Origin: Chryseobacterium glaciei
GTDB taxonomy: Bacteria; Bacteroidota; Bacteroidia; Flavobacteriales; Weeksellaceae
Direction: 5' to 3'
NCBI RefSeq assembly: GCF_001648155.1
Contig: NZ_CP015199.1
Coordinates: 930,001-994,000, forward strand
Length of the DNA: 64,000 bases
Notes under the pieces: model-generated
Database searches by the model: none
Seen by the model: the letters and a program-made list of their open reading frames with translations, nothing else
Told to the model about the DNA's origin: nothing
Shown here: one piece after another, positions 9,513-18,104 of the stretch
Layout: every line of letters begins with the position of its first letter
Position numbering within the stretch: position 1 is the stretch's first letter
Translations under genes and position numbers: made by a program

Positions 9513-10184
9513 TTATATTTCAATATTGTTATCTCTCAAATACTTCTGAAAAATCTGCTGTCCGCTTTGCATTGAATTTACCGCCCAACGGATTTTCATT
9601 TTCAATAATTTCTCATCACTTAATTTATAATCGAGGTTTGAATTAATCAGTTTTTGTTTTAATTCATACATACAAATTCCCGCCGCCACAGAAACATTAT
9701 AGCTTCTCGTAAAGCCAAACATAGGAATAGCCAGCGTTTCATCTGCGAAATCAATTACTTCTTCTGAAACTCCTGCCATTTCAGTTCCGAAAACCAATGC
9801 AATAGGTTCTGTAATTTGATAATCAGGAAGCATCACTGCATTTTTTTCTAATGATACAGCCAGGATTTTATATCCTCGATCTTTAATTTTTTGTAAAGAA
9901 TCGATATTTTTCGGCATTTTTTCAACTTCAACCCAAGTTTCGGCACCTTTTGTTACCGTAAGATTCGGATCAAACACATTTTCTTCCTCCATTGCCACAA
10001 CTTTGTGAAAACCACAAGCTTCCACCGACCTTATAATAGCCGCGGCATTCCTGAACTGATACACATCATCCATCACAGGAAGCACAAAATCAGAACTTTC
10101 AGGAGAAAAATGATCGATCTTTCTCAGTCTTTCATCTGTTAAAAATTGTTTTAAATACTCAAAAGTTTTCGCTAAATCTTCCAT
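9513..10184 (-). CDS. trmH: SpoU/TrmH-family tRNA 2'-O-methyltransferase, probably tRNA Gm18
   Basis: A SPOUT-class RNA 2'-O-ribose methyltransferase of 223 residues. Visible family motifs are motif 1 around residues 44-62 (FRNAAAIIRSVEACGFH), motif 2 ALVFGTEMAGVS near 123 and motif 3 IPMFGFTRSYNVSVAAGI near 150. The N-terminal extension and C-terminal helix (KMKIRWAVNSMQSGQQ) fit TrmH, which methylates G18 of tRNAs, better than the rRNA enzyme RlmB. Substrate assignment is by resemblance only. It is divergent from ansA with about 80 bp between starts. Confidence 0.85.
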   Translation of the reverse strand: MEDLAKTFEYLKQFLTDERLRKIDHFSPESSDFVLPVMDDVYQFRNAAAIIRSVEACGFHKVVAMEEENVFDPNLTVTKGAETWVEVEKMPKNIDSLQKIKDRGYKILAVSLEKNAVMLPDYQITEPIALVFGTEMAGVSEEVIDFADETLAIPMFGFTRSYNVSVAAGICMYELKQKLINSNLDYKLSDEKLLKMKIRWAVNSMQSGQQIFQKYLRDNNIEI

Positions 10185-10211
10185 TCATTTTCAAATCTTT
10201 GCAAATTAACG

Positions 10212-10219
10212 TAATTTTG
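10212..10219 (+). promoter_or_regulatory. candidate -7 box for ansA
   Basis: TAATTTTG fits the TAnnTTTG consensus and lies 45 bp before the ansA ATG. No well-spaced TTTG -33 element is visible. Confidence 0.4.
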
Positions 10220-10264
10220 AGGAACGAACCTGAAACAGCGGTGAAATTCTAATAAAAGTACTAC

Positions 10265-11281
10265 ATGAAACGAAAAGTCCTGCTCATCTATACCGGAGGA
10301 ACCATCGGTATGGAGAAAGATTACGAAACCGGAAGCCTTCGTGCGTTTGATTTTGGAAATATCTTCGAAAAAATGCCCGAAATGAAGTTGATGGAATGTG
10401 AAGTGTTCGTTCATCCTTTTGCCAAACCGCTCGATTCTTCGGATATGGGACCTCAAGAATGGAAAATCATCGCCAATTATATTCTTAAAAGCTATGATGA
10501 TTATGACGGATTCTTGATTCTTCACGGAACAGATACCATGTCCTACTCCGCTTCTGCATTGAGTTTTATGTTAAAAGGTTTGAAAAAGCCCGTAATATTT
10601 ACCGGCTCTCAACTTCCCATCGGAGATTTGAGAACTGATGCTAAAGAAAATCTTCTGACGAGCTTGTATTACGCAAGTTTGTATGAAAATGATGAAGCTG
10701 TCATTCAGGAAGTTGCCATTTATTTTGAATATAAATTATTAAGAGGAAACAGAACGTTAAAATATTCTGCGGAGTATTTTGATGCCTATTCCAGTCCGAA
10801 TTACCCTATTTTAGGACAATCCGGAGTTCATTTAAATATAGTTAAAGATAATCTATACCGTTGCGAACCTGATGTAAAATTTCATGTGGATGAACATATT
10901 TCAGAAGATATTTTATTTTGGAGAATCTTTCCGGGAATGCATTTAAGTCACTTTAAAGAAATTCCGAAAATGAAGGTTTTAATTCTTCAGGTTTTCGGTT
11001 CAGGAACGATTTTCAGCAGTGAAAAAACTCAGGAAACACTTCAGGAAATCAGAAATAACGGAACTGAAATTGTAGTGGTAAGTCAGTGTATTTCAGGCGG
11101 AATCTCATTCGGAAAGTACGAAAACAGTAATATTTTCTCAAGAATCGGAGCTATTAGCGGAAATGATATTACTGCCGAAAGCGCGATCACAAAAGCAATG
11201 CATTTAATTGACAATCCGACTTACACAGGAACTTTTGCTGATAATTTCGCGAAAAGTTTATGCGGAGAAATCACCGAGTAA
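10265..11281 (+). CDS. ansA: type I L-asparaginase
   Basis: Cytoplasmic asparaginase converting asparagine to aspartate and ammonia. The 338-residue protein has no signal peptide, as expected for type I. The first catalytic motif is YTGGTIGM (Thr10-Thr13) and the second HGTDTMSYSA (Thr89, Asp90). The blocks PVIFTGSQLPIGDLRTDA and VVVSQCISGG are also typical. It stands alone on the plus strand, with tRNA-Ser 55 bp downstream. Confidence 0.95.
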   Translation: MKRKVLLIYTGGTIGMEKDYETGSLRAFDFGNIFEKMPEMKLMECEVFVHPFAKPLDSSDMGPQEWKIIANYILKSYDDYDGFLILHGTDTMSYSASALSFMLKGLKKPVIFTGSQLPIGDLRTDAKENLLTSLYYASLYENDEAVIQEVAIYFEYKLLRGNRTLKYSAEYFDAYSSPNYPILGQSGVHLNIVKDNLYRCEPDVKFHVDEHISEDILFWRIFPGMHLSHFKEIPKMKVLILQVFGSGTIFSSEKTQETLQEIRNNGTEIVVVSQCISGGISFGKYENSNIFSRIGAISGNDITAESAITKAMHLIDNPTYTGTFADNFAKSLCGEITE

Positions 11282-11293
11282 TTGAATTAATAA

Positions 11294-11324
11294 TTTGTCA
11301 GTTCAATAAAATAGCCTATTTTTG
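11294..11324 (+). promoter_or_regulatory. consensus promoter of tRNA-Ser
   Basis: TTTG (11294-11297), 19 bp spacer, TATTTTTG (11317-11324): a perfect match to the Bacteroidetes vegetative consensus. The tRNA begins 11 bp later. Confidence 0.8.
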
Positions 11325-11335
11325 CAATCTTAAAT

Positions 11336-11422
11336 AGAGAGGTGTCCGAGTGGTTGAAGGAGCTACCCTGGAAAGGTAGTATGCGGGTAACTGTATCGAG
11401 GGTTCGAATCCCTTCCTCTCTG
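11336..11422 (+). tRNA. tRNA-Ser (anticodon GGA)
   Basis: 87-nt class II tRNA. The acceptor arm AGAGAGG pairs with CCTCTCT, the discriminator is G, the anticodon stem CTACC/GGTAG closes the loop CTGGAAA (anticodon GGA), a long variable arm follows, and the T arm carries GGTTCGAATCC. CCA is not encoded. Confidence 0.97.
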
Positions 11423-11431
11423 CAAATCAAG

Positions 11432-11461
11432 GTCTTAGGTTTCATACTTAAGACTTTTTTT
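11432..11461 (+). terminator. terminator after tRNA-Ser
   Basis: Stem GTCTTA / TAAGAC with an 11-nt loop followed by seven T residues. Confidence 0.7.
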
Positions 11462-11492
11462 ATTTAAAAATACTTTAGATCAATAGATAAAT

Positions 11493-11524
11493 AAAAAAAA
11501 TCCCAATCAACTTGACTGGGATTT
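11493..11524 (-). terminator. terminator of the minus-strand gene at 11595
   Basis: Stem AAATCCCA / TGGGATTT with an A run (11493-11500) that reads as T8 on the minus strand, just downstream of the hypothetical gene ending at 11595. Confidence 0.8.
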
Positions 11525-11594
11525 CTGTTTGAAAAATCTACTAACTTTTTTCAAACTACAATTTAGCTATATATGAATGTTTTGGTTTCAATTA

Positions 11595-12287
11595 TTAATT
11601 ACAGATTGTTAAAAACTGATGGCTCATTTGCACTCTGAATTTCGCTTCTGATCTCGCTTTGCTATAAATAGAATGTTCAAAAGCCTGTACCGACTTTAAT
11701 TTCTGATCTATAAACTCCGCAATTTGAACAATGGAGAACATAAAATCTCTGTATACAGCGATATTAACCGTTTGTCCATAACACGGTAAATATGCTTTCA
11801 GGAAAGGGATTGTTGATTGATGTTGGTTATAATTTACGCAATATCCCGCTCCATCTTTAGAAGTGACGATCTCGTGATCGTTGATATAATCCAGCACATT
11901 TTCTGTTTTTGGAGAAATATTATTCGTTGAAAAATACCTGTTGATTTTATCTAAAATATATTGTGCATATTCCATCATAGTGATCGTTTTCCACTCGAAT
12001 ACATGATTCATTCCGTTTTTTATTTGTTTCCCGTTTTCACAGCTTGTGCAGAATGAAAGTCCAATTTTTTCATAGTACGGAAAAAAGCAATCTTTAATCT
12101 GAATAGATGCATCCGATTGTAATCTGTCGCTCGCAAAATTGTAGTACAGATATGGACTGTACAACTCTGTAAGGCTTTTCAGATAGTCTATTTCGCTTGT
12201 ATTATGATATTCTTCGAACCAATTTTCAAGATTATCGTAATAACGGTTTTGAAATTCATTGAAACTTAAATAAAACGGCATTTCCAT
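11595..12287 (-). CDS. hypothetical protein of about 230 residues
   Basis: A soluble protein without signal peptide, rich in tyrosine and aromatic residues. I do not recognise the family. I start it at the ATG at 12287 (MEMPFYLSFNEFQ). The frame is open further to a TTG at 12332, but a -7 box (TAGCTTTG) lies between the two, so transcripts probably begin downstream of the TTG. A CTSCENGK stretch could bind metal but there is only one CxxC. It is a single-gene unit with its own promoter and terminator, next to a repeat-rich spacer. Confidence 0.75.
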   Translation of the reverse strand: MEMPFYLSFNEFQNRYYDNLENWFEEYHNTSEIDYLKSLTELYSPYLYYNFASDRLQSDASIQIKDCFFPYYEKIGLSFCTSCENGKQIKNGMNHVFEWKTITMMEYAQYILDKINRYFSTNNISPKTENVLDYINDHEIVTSKDGAGYCVNYNQHQSTIPFLKAYLPCYGQTVNIAVYRDFMFSIVQIAEFIDQKLKSVQAFEHSIYSKARSEAKFRVQMSHQFLTICN

Positions 12288-12307
12288 AACTCTGTATTTT
12301 GATATGA

Positions 12308-12315
12308 CAAAGCTA
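12308..12315 (-). promoter_or_regulatory. -7 box that decides the start of the 11595-12287 gene
   Basis: On the minus strand TAGCTTTG matches TAnnTTTG and lies 20 bp before the ATG at 12287. Confidence 0.5.
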
Positions 12316-12439
12316 TAGCGGTAATGCGACAAAACTTGACGTGTTATTTTTTTAGTTGAAAGATTTTTACAGGTATTCTTTTTAATAATTTTTTTTTAAC
12401 GTAAGGGTCGCAAAGTTCTTTCATCAATAATTCTGCTGA

Positions 12440-12487
12440 TTTTTAAGATCGCAAAGGCGTTCCACTCAGCAAAGCTAACAAAGGTTT
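12440..12487. repeat. dispersed intergenic repeat, copy 1
   Basis: About 48 bp beginning TTTTTAAGATCGCAAAGG and containing CCACTCAGCAAAG. A second copy at 31773-31820 differs at only a few positions. Both copies are intergenic. Confidence 0.75.
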
Positions 12488-12577
12488 CCATCAAAGTTTG
12501 TCATTCCGGAGGAATCTAGACGTAGCTTTTAAATGTAATTATTGAGATTCCTCCGGAATGACAAACTTCATGGAAAA
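12485..12577. repeat. large perfect inverted repeat (REP/MITE-like element)
   Basis: Arms at 12494-12517 and 12545-12568 are 24-bp perfect reverse complements around the core GTCATTCCGGAGGAATC, with a 27-bp centre. Outside a one-base imperfection the pairing extends through TTTCCAT / ATGGAAA. It codes for nothing and lies between two minus-strand genes. The form fits a mobile palindromic repeat or a long RNA hairpin. Confidence 0.85.
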
Positions 12578-12672
12578 TTTAAACTTAAAATAGACCAAAT
12601 ATTAAAGCTATTGCTAGTTTATTATTAAGTCAGTTTAAAAGCTTATTCCTTAAAGCCTAATGCATACTGCCA

Positions 12673-14205
12673 TTACTTATCATAGTTTTTCATTATAAAC
12701 TCAAAATAATGGATCATTTTAAGATAGTTTTCGATACTGATATATTCGTTCGTACTGTGGATTGATTGTTGTTCAGAGTTATTTATTTTGATTGGCATGA
12801 ATCTGTAAACATTTTTACTTACGATCTGATATTTATAGGCATCTGTAGCAGCCATGGTAAGATATGGAGCTGCGATAGCATTAGGATAAATCTCTTTAAT
12901 TCCCGCTTGAATCAGTTGAAAAGCTTTTGTATTTGTCGGAGATACCGCCGAAGCTTCTCTGGTATTATCCACCTCTTCTACTTCAACATCAAACCCTTTT
13001 GTAGCCTCAGCGATATGTTGTTTAACATCTTTAATAGTATTTCCCGGGAGAATTCTAAAATTGACGACAAATTCAACCTCAGGAGAAAGCACGTTGGGAG
13101 CATCGCTGCCTTTCATCATCGTTAAGGCTGTGGTTGTACGAATTAATGCATTAGTAGAATTATTTTTTTCCAACTGTGAAAGCAGTAATGACTTTAAAAG
13201 CCATTGATTGGAAATCGCCAATCTGCTCGTAAAAGGCATAACTCCTCCGATGTTATTAAAAAATTCTTTAATAAGCGGTGTAATTTCTGGTTTCATTTGG
13301 CTTTTTTCTAACCTCTGCATTATAATCGCCGCTTTCCCGATAGCACTTTCCATAGGAGGCATGGAAGAATGGCCGCCCAGCCCTTTTACTTTGATCTTTG
13401 CTGATAAAAATCCTTTTTCTGCGCATCCGATCACGGCAACATCCGAATCGATTCCTTTTACACTTCCTTTTTCTAAAACCAATCCGCCTTCATCATACAC
13501 AGCATCGAATTTTAATCCTTGTTTTTTGAAATGATTTGCAATCTGTAACGCCCCTTTTTGTCCGCCAACCTCTTCATCAAATCCAAAAGCCAGGTAAATA
13601 TCACGTTGCGGAACATGTTTATTTTTAATCAAATTAGTCATGGATTCCATCAAAGAAAATAACATTCCCTTCATATCGATCGTACCTCTTCCATAGATTC
13701 TTCCATTAGCAACAGCTCCTGAAAATGGTGCATAATCCCAATCTTCCGCAACTTTTGTAACCCGTGATAAAACTTTATCATCCGGTTTGAAAATATTTTC
13801 TTCCTTATTTTTAATATCTCCATCTCCAGGAGGAACAACATCCATGTGGGAAAGAAATAAAATGGGCTCCAAGTTAGGTTGACTTCCTTTTAGTTTAAAA
13901 ACCAATCCATACTCATTAACTTCATAGTTTTCTGTGTTCTGATAAAGTTCGGGATAAGATTTTTTAAGATATTCTTTGAATGTATCAAAGGTTGAATAAT
14001 CAAAATCACCCAACTCCCCCGTTGAAATTGTTGCGATCTTTATTCCGTTTGAAAGTCTTTGAACAGCCGAATCATTTTTTACAACCTTCCATTCTTTTGC
14101 AGCGTTTGAATTATTTTTTTTAAAAGGATACGTGAAAGTTTTAATGAGTAGAATTATAATTAATACAATAATAATTCCCAGAACGATTAAAAGGAGTTTT
14201 TTCAT
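12673..14205 (-). CDS. membrane-anchored M20-family metallopeptidase (PM20D1/carboxypeptidase-S-like)
   Basis: 510 residues with an N-terminal hydrophobic anchor (about 5-22), so the catalytic part probably faces the periplasm. The two-zinc M20 motifs are complete: LSHMDVVPPGDGD near residue 118, GRGTIDMKG near 168 and GFDEEVGGQKG near 205 (catalytic Glu and metal Glu). A dimerisation/lid domain (GLGGHSSMPP) and a late ATDAYKY segment follow. The length and motif spelling fit the CPS1/PM20D1 subgroup that cleaves or forms N-acyl amino acids, but the substrate is not known. It is single in its orientation with no clear operon partner. Confidence 0.92.
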   Translation of the reverse strand: MKKLLLIVLGIIIVLIIILLIKTFTYPFKKNNSNAAKEWKVVKNDSAVQRLSNGIKIATISTGELGDFDYSTFDTFKEYLKKSYPELYQNTENYEVNEYGLVFKLKGSQPNLEPILFLSHMDVVPPGDGDIKNKEENIFKPDDKVLSRVTKVAEDWDYAPFSGAVANGRIYGRGTIDMKGMLFSLMESMTNLIKNKHVPQRDIYLAFGFDEEVGGQKGALQIANHFKKQGLKFDAVYDEGGLVLEKGSVKGIDSDVAVIGCAEKGFLSAKIKVKGLGGHSSMPPMESAIGKAAIIMQRLEKSQMKPEITPLIKEFFNNIGGVMPFTSRLAISNQWLLKSLLLSQLEKNNSTNALIRTTTALTMMKGSDAPNVLSPEVEFVVNFRILPGNTIKDVKQHIAEATKGFDVEVEEVDNTREASAVSPTNTKAFQLIQAGIKEIYPNAIAAPYLTMAATDAYKYQIVSKNVYRFMPIKINNSEQQSIHSTNEYISIENYLKMIHYFEFIMKNYDK

Positions 14206-14324
14206 GGTGATTTGGTTTTGTGATTGGTACCATAACTAATATAAGGAACAAATTCCACTAAAACCTAATTCGAAAACAAAAACATAAAATTTTCGAAAAA
14301 AATAATCTCATCCAGACCCAATCC

Positions 14325-16049
14325 CTACAAATTATTTTTATTATCTAGCTCCTGTTTTCTATTTTTTATAAAATCCGTCGGGCGAATTCCATTCAGTTCA
14401 AAGAAGAGATCAGAGAAATTCTGTCTTGATGCGATACCGCATTCTTTGGCGAGGGTTTCGATGCTGTATTTAAGATATTCTTTGTTTTCGAATAATAAAT
14501 TAGTGATATAATTGATTCTAAGCTCGCTCAAATATTTATTAAAATTCATCCCTTTACAGTCATTGATAACCTGAGAAAGATAATTGGAATTTGTATTCAA
14601 TTGAGTGGCTAATTTACTCAGAGTAAGTCCTTTTTGGGTAAATTCTTTTTTATCCTCAAATGATTTTAATTTCTGAAGCAATTCTTCAACCTTGCTTTCA
14701 TTAAGGCTTGATTTTCTTTCTTCGACAGGAAAAACCAGTTTTTTAGGAACATTTTCAATTTGATGAACTAAGAATTTTTCTTCTAATAAAACATATTTTT
14801 TCTTTACTTCTTTCGCTTTTTTATGTCTTTTGGTGAATAAAGTAACCATTCCTATCGCCCAAATAATCAAAACAATAATTACAATCGTTCCTAAATAATT
14901 GATTTTCTGCAACTTTTCTTTTTCTTCCAATAACGTTTTTGTGTCATAATCTTTATGGATTTTTGGAGATAAATAAGTAAAATCCTTCGACATGATACTG
15001 TCTGCCTTCAAAAGTTGGGTGGTATAATATAATTGCTGCGTTTGATTTTTCTCTTTTTTACTCTGATCAATTAAGATCTCATAATTCTCTCTTAATTCCG
15101 GAAGAATAAACTGATTTTCTTTAAAAATAGAATCTACTTTTTTAAAGTATATCATCGATTCTTTAGCATTTTTTAAACTATAATACGTTTTTCCAATGTA
15201 AAAATAATCGAGCGAAAGTCGAGAGAAATCCCGGCTTTTTTTAATTGCAGAAAGTGATTGATTTAAGTTTGATAACGCTAACTGAAATTGATTATTCCTA
15301 TATTCAGAAATACCTTTGGATAATAGAAAATATCCTTTTTCCTGAGCATATTCAGGATTATTTCCTACTTCGGCAAGTCCGATTTGTATGGCAGAATCTG
15401 CTTCTTTATATTGCTCTAAATGTCTGTAGCAAATAATTAACTGATGAAGACAGTTCAAATACCCTTTTTTACTATTATAAATAGCATTTGGGCCAAGATT
15501 GGATCTGGATTTTTCCCTATCATAATACTCCAGACTATTTTTGAATAATTCTGAGGCATCCTGATAATATCCCAAATAGCTTTTTACAACACCAATATGG
15601 TACAAATTCTGATATTTCAGAAATTCATTTTTTGTATTTTTAGAATATTCATAAGCTTTGAGATATTCATTAAGTGCCTGTTGAAATTTTTTATAATGGT
15701 AATAATATATAACTCCTTTCTCAAGATAGGCTATACTTTTCAGGTCACCGTCTTTGGACTGATTTGCAGCCCAAATCATACTGTCAGAATATTTTAATTT
15801 AATCCTATTTTCAGAAGAATAAAATACTCCATCTTTATATCCTTGAACTAATTCTTTATAGTTCTTCTCTTTTTTTGCTTTAGAAATATAAGGTCGAAGA
15901 AACGGAAAAGCTCTTGCATCATTCTCTTCAATATTTTCGAATTTTTGTCTCAGTTTTTGATAATCACTATATTCTTCCTGAGACAGAAGAAGTTTAAAAA
16001 ATCCGATAAAAAGTATGAAGAATATTTTTCTTGTCACCCCGATGAACAT
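14325..16049 (-). CDS. membrane-anchored TPR protein with C-terminal AraC-type HTH
   Basis: 574 residues: signal peptide or anchor (about 1-23), tetratricopeptide-like helical repeats (about 40-330), one transmembrane segment near 386-405, and an AraC-type DNA-binding domain (about 470-565) with LSKLATQLNTNSNYLSQVIN and IETLAKECGIASRQNFSDLF as the two HTH units. The layout implies a periplasmic sensor passing a signal to a cytoplasmic DNA-binding domain. Targets are unknown; the RND efflux operon lies 600 bp upstream. A minus-strand -7 box (TACTTTTG, 16069-16076) precedes the start by 20 bp. Confidence 0.88.
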   Translation of the reverse strand: MFIGVTRKIFFILFIGFFKLLLSQEEYSDYQKLRQKFENIEENDARAFPFLRPYISKAKKEKNYKELVQGYKDGVFYSSENRIKLKYSDSMIWAANQSKDGDLKSIAYLEKGVIYYYHYKKFQQALNEYLKAYEYSKNTKNEFLKYQNLYHIGVVKSYLGYYQDASELFKNSLEYYDREKSRSNLGPNAIYNSKKGYLNCLHQLIICYRHLEQYKEADSAIQIGLAEVGNNPEYAQEKGYFLLSKGISEYRNNQFQLALSNLNQSLSAIKKSRDFSRLSLDYFYIGKTYYSLKNAKESMIYFKKVDSIFKENQFILPELRENYEILIDQSKKEKNQTQQLYYTTQLLKADSIMSKDFTYLSPKIHKDYDTKTLLEEKEKLQKINYLGTIVIIVLIIWAIGMVTLFTKRHKKAKEVKKKYVLLEEKFLVHQIENVPKKLVFPVEERKSSLNESKVEELLQKLKSFEDKKEFTQKGLTLSKLATQLNTNSNYLSQVINDCKGMNFNKYLSELRINYITNLLFENKEYLKYSIETLAKECGIASRQNFSDLFFELNGIRPTDFIKNRKQELDNKNNL

Positions 16050-16407
16050 TCAGTGTCCTAATTTCGATCAAAAGTACATAAAATTGACAAGTTTTTCTCA
16101 TTGATTATTGAATTAATGCCAACATGAGCATTATTTTTATTTTACAAAACAAACCTCTATTAATCAGAACATTAAATATCACTAATTCATACATTAGGAC
16201 GTATAAATTTATAAATTAAGACAACAAGTATTTTTTTTAATCGATTCAAGGTGATAATTTCGGCCTCAGATTTTAAATGGGAACAACTTAAAAACAAATC
16301 AAAGTTGTAGAAACGAAAAAACATTAGACGGGTAAAAACACAAAAAAAACTACTATAAGTTTTGAAGAAAACAAATATAATTTCATGATTGTACAGTAAA
16401 AATTACC

Positions 16408-16442
16408 TCCTTCCTTCTTGGGAAATTTCTTTTAAGGAAGGA
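16408..16442 (+). ncRNA. hairpin 1 of three in the 16050-16661 spacer, possible small RNA end
   Basis: Stem TCCTTCCTT / AAGGAAGGA with a 17-nt loop, then TGGTTTTT. The spacer has no credible gene. Confidence 0.35.
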
Positions 16443-16549
16443 TGGTTTTTAAAATTGATTAAAAAAAAACTAATAACCTTTTCATATAAAAACTAATATC
16501 CATTGAAATATTCAATTTAGTTGTGGTCATTTCCTGCAGGTAAATTTTG

Positions 16550-16577
16550 AAGGGTTCTTGTAAAAGAACCTTTCTTT
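16550..16577 (+). terminator. hairpin 2, terminator-like on the plus strand
   Basis: Stem AAGGGTTCTT / AAGAACCTTT around a GTAA loop, followed by CTTTATT. There is no plus-strand gene upstream, so it may end an unannotated RNA. Confidence 0.5.
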
Positions 16578-16600
16578 ATTAAAGTTTTCAGTTTAGAATC

Positions 16601-16641
16601 GAAAAGAGACTGTTCCGTATGGGCAGCCTCTTTTCTTTTTT
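16601..16641 (+). terminator. hairpin 3, terminator on the plus strand
   Basis: Stem GAAAAGAGACTG / CAGCCTCTTTTC with one mismatch, followed by T6 on the plus strand. On the minus strand, where the efflux operon ends, the stem is not followed by T residues. Confidence 0.6.
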
Positions 16642-16661
16642 AAAACATTAAGGATTTATAA

Positions 16662-18104
16662 TCACTTCCAGCCTCCGCCTAAGCTCTTATAAATATCAAC
16701 AACTGTACTCAGCTGTTTTTGTTTTGCTTCAATCAATTCCATTTTGGCATCCAAAGCATCTCGTTGGTTCAGAAGAACTTCCAGATAATCTGCTCTTGAG
16801 TTTCGGAATAATTGATTCGCAATATCGATAGATTCATCCAAAGCCTTTGTTTCTTGAGACTTCAGCTGATAATACTGATCTATGTTTTTCACTTTTGACA
16901 TCAAATTTGCCACATCCAGATATGCATTTAGAATCGTTTTGTCATATTCATACAACGCCTGGATCTGTCTAGCATCCGCCGTCTGAAAATTAGCTTTAAT
17001 CGCACTTTTATTAATAAGTGGTCCCGCCAATTCTCCTGCTAAACTTGAAGCAATAGATTCCGGCAACTTGACTAAATAAGAAGGTTTAAACGCTTCTAAT
17101 CCTAATGTTGCAGAAATTTCCAATGAAGGATAAAACTCTTTTCTTGCTGCTTCTACATCTAGTTTTGATGATTTTAATTCTAATTCAGCTTGTTTGATAT
17201 CCGGACGGTTCGCCAATAATTGTGACGGAATTCCTGTGTAAACAGTAGGAGCAATTGTTGACATAAAACTTTCCTTCGTTCTTACAATCGGCTGAGGATA
17301 TCTTCCTAAAAGAGCATTGATCTGATTTTCTTTTTCAGTAATACTCTGACGGATTGTGTATTCCGAAGCTTTTGATTTGGCTAATTCCGCTTCGAATTTC
17401 TTCACTGCTAATTCAGTCGCCGCTGCAGCTTCTTTCTGAATTTTAGAGATCTCCAAGGCTTTTTGCTGAAGTCTGATATATTGCTGAATAATATCCAACT
17501 GATTATCAAGCGCCAATAAATCATAATAATTATCAGCTACTTCTTCAATTAAGTTTGAAAGAACAAAGTTTTTCCCTTCAACCGTAGACAGATAATGAGC
17601 TACTGCCGATTCTTTTTCTGTTTTAAGCTTTTTCCAGATATCAACTTCCCAATTAGCCATTAATCCACCTTCAAAATTACCAAGCGGATCCGGCATTTCT
17701 TTTCCGGGCTCGATTTCAGTAGATGCATCACCGGCTCCTTCACTGGTGTAACGTCCGGCTTTTTTTACTCCGGCTCCTATTCCTGCAGAAACAGTTGGTG
17801 TTAATCTTCCTTTTTTAGCTAAAACACCACTTTTTGCAATTTCAATTTCCTGCAAAGTGATCATCAGCTCCTGATTATTTTTTAAAGCTGTTTCAATTAA
17901 AGAAACTAAATTAGGGTCAGTAAAAAACTGTCTCCAAGGAGTTGTTCCACTGTTATTATTGGCGTCTTGTTGCTCTTCCTGATTAAAGTTTTGAGGGATA
18001 TTTTCTTTCACCTCATCTTTTATTACGGTCGCCATCGGTGCTTTACAACTTGCTAAAACAAGCGATAAAGCAATGGCTGCTATATATTTATTATAAGTCT
18101 TCAT
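16662..18104 (-). CDS. RND efflux outer-membrane lipoprotein (TolC/OprM/NodT type)
   Basis: About 480 residues, the outer-membrane channel of the tripartite efflux pump encoded here. The lipobox VLASC puts the acylated cysteine at residue 20 from the chosen start. An ATG three codons earlier (18113) is also possible. The body has the two long coiled-coil repeats of the family, with the typical PSQLLANRPDIKQAELEL and SLGGGWK end. The start lies inside the end of the RND permease gene (14-bp overlap), so translation is probably coupled. It is the third gene of the operon. Confidence 0.94.
   Translation of the reverse strand: MKTYNKYIAAIALSLVLASCKAPMATVIKDEVKENIPQNFNQEEQQDANNNSGTTPWRQFFTDPNLVSLIETALKNNQELMITLQEIEIAKSGVLAKKGRLTPTVSAGIGAGVKKAGRYTSEGAGDASTEIEPGKEMPDPLGNFEGGLMANWEVDIWKKLKTEKESAVAHYLSTVEGKNFVLSNLIEEVADNYYDLLALDNQLDIIQQYIRLQQKALEISKIQKEAAAATELAVKKFEAELAKSKASEYTIRQSITEKENQINALLGRYPQPIVRTKESFMSTIAPTVYTGIPSQLLANRPDIKQAELELKSSKLDVEAARKEFYPSLEISATLGLEAFKPSYLVKLPESIASSLAGELAGPLINKSAIKANFQTADARQIQALYEYDKTILNAYLDVANLMSKVKNIDQYYQLKSQETKALDESIDIANQLFRNSRADYLEVLLNQRDALDAKMELIEAKQKQLSTVVDIYKSLGGGWK

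Noticed and set aside
12288..12332. TTG start for the 11595 gene
   Set aside because: A promoter box lies between the TTG and the ATG at 12287.
13208..13534. 108-codon plus-strand frame
   Set aside because: It is antisense to the conserved M20 peptidase gene with no family features.
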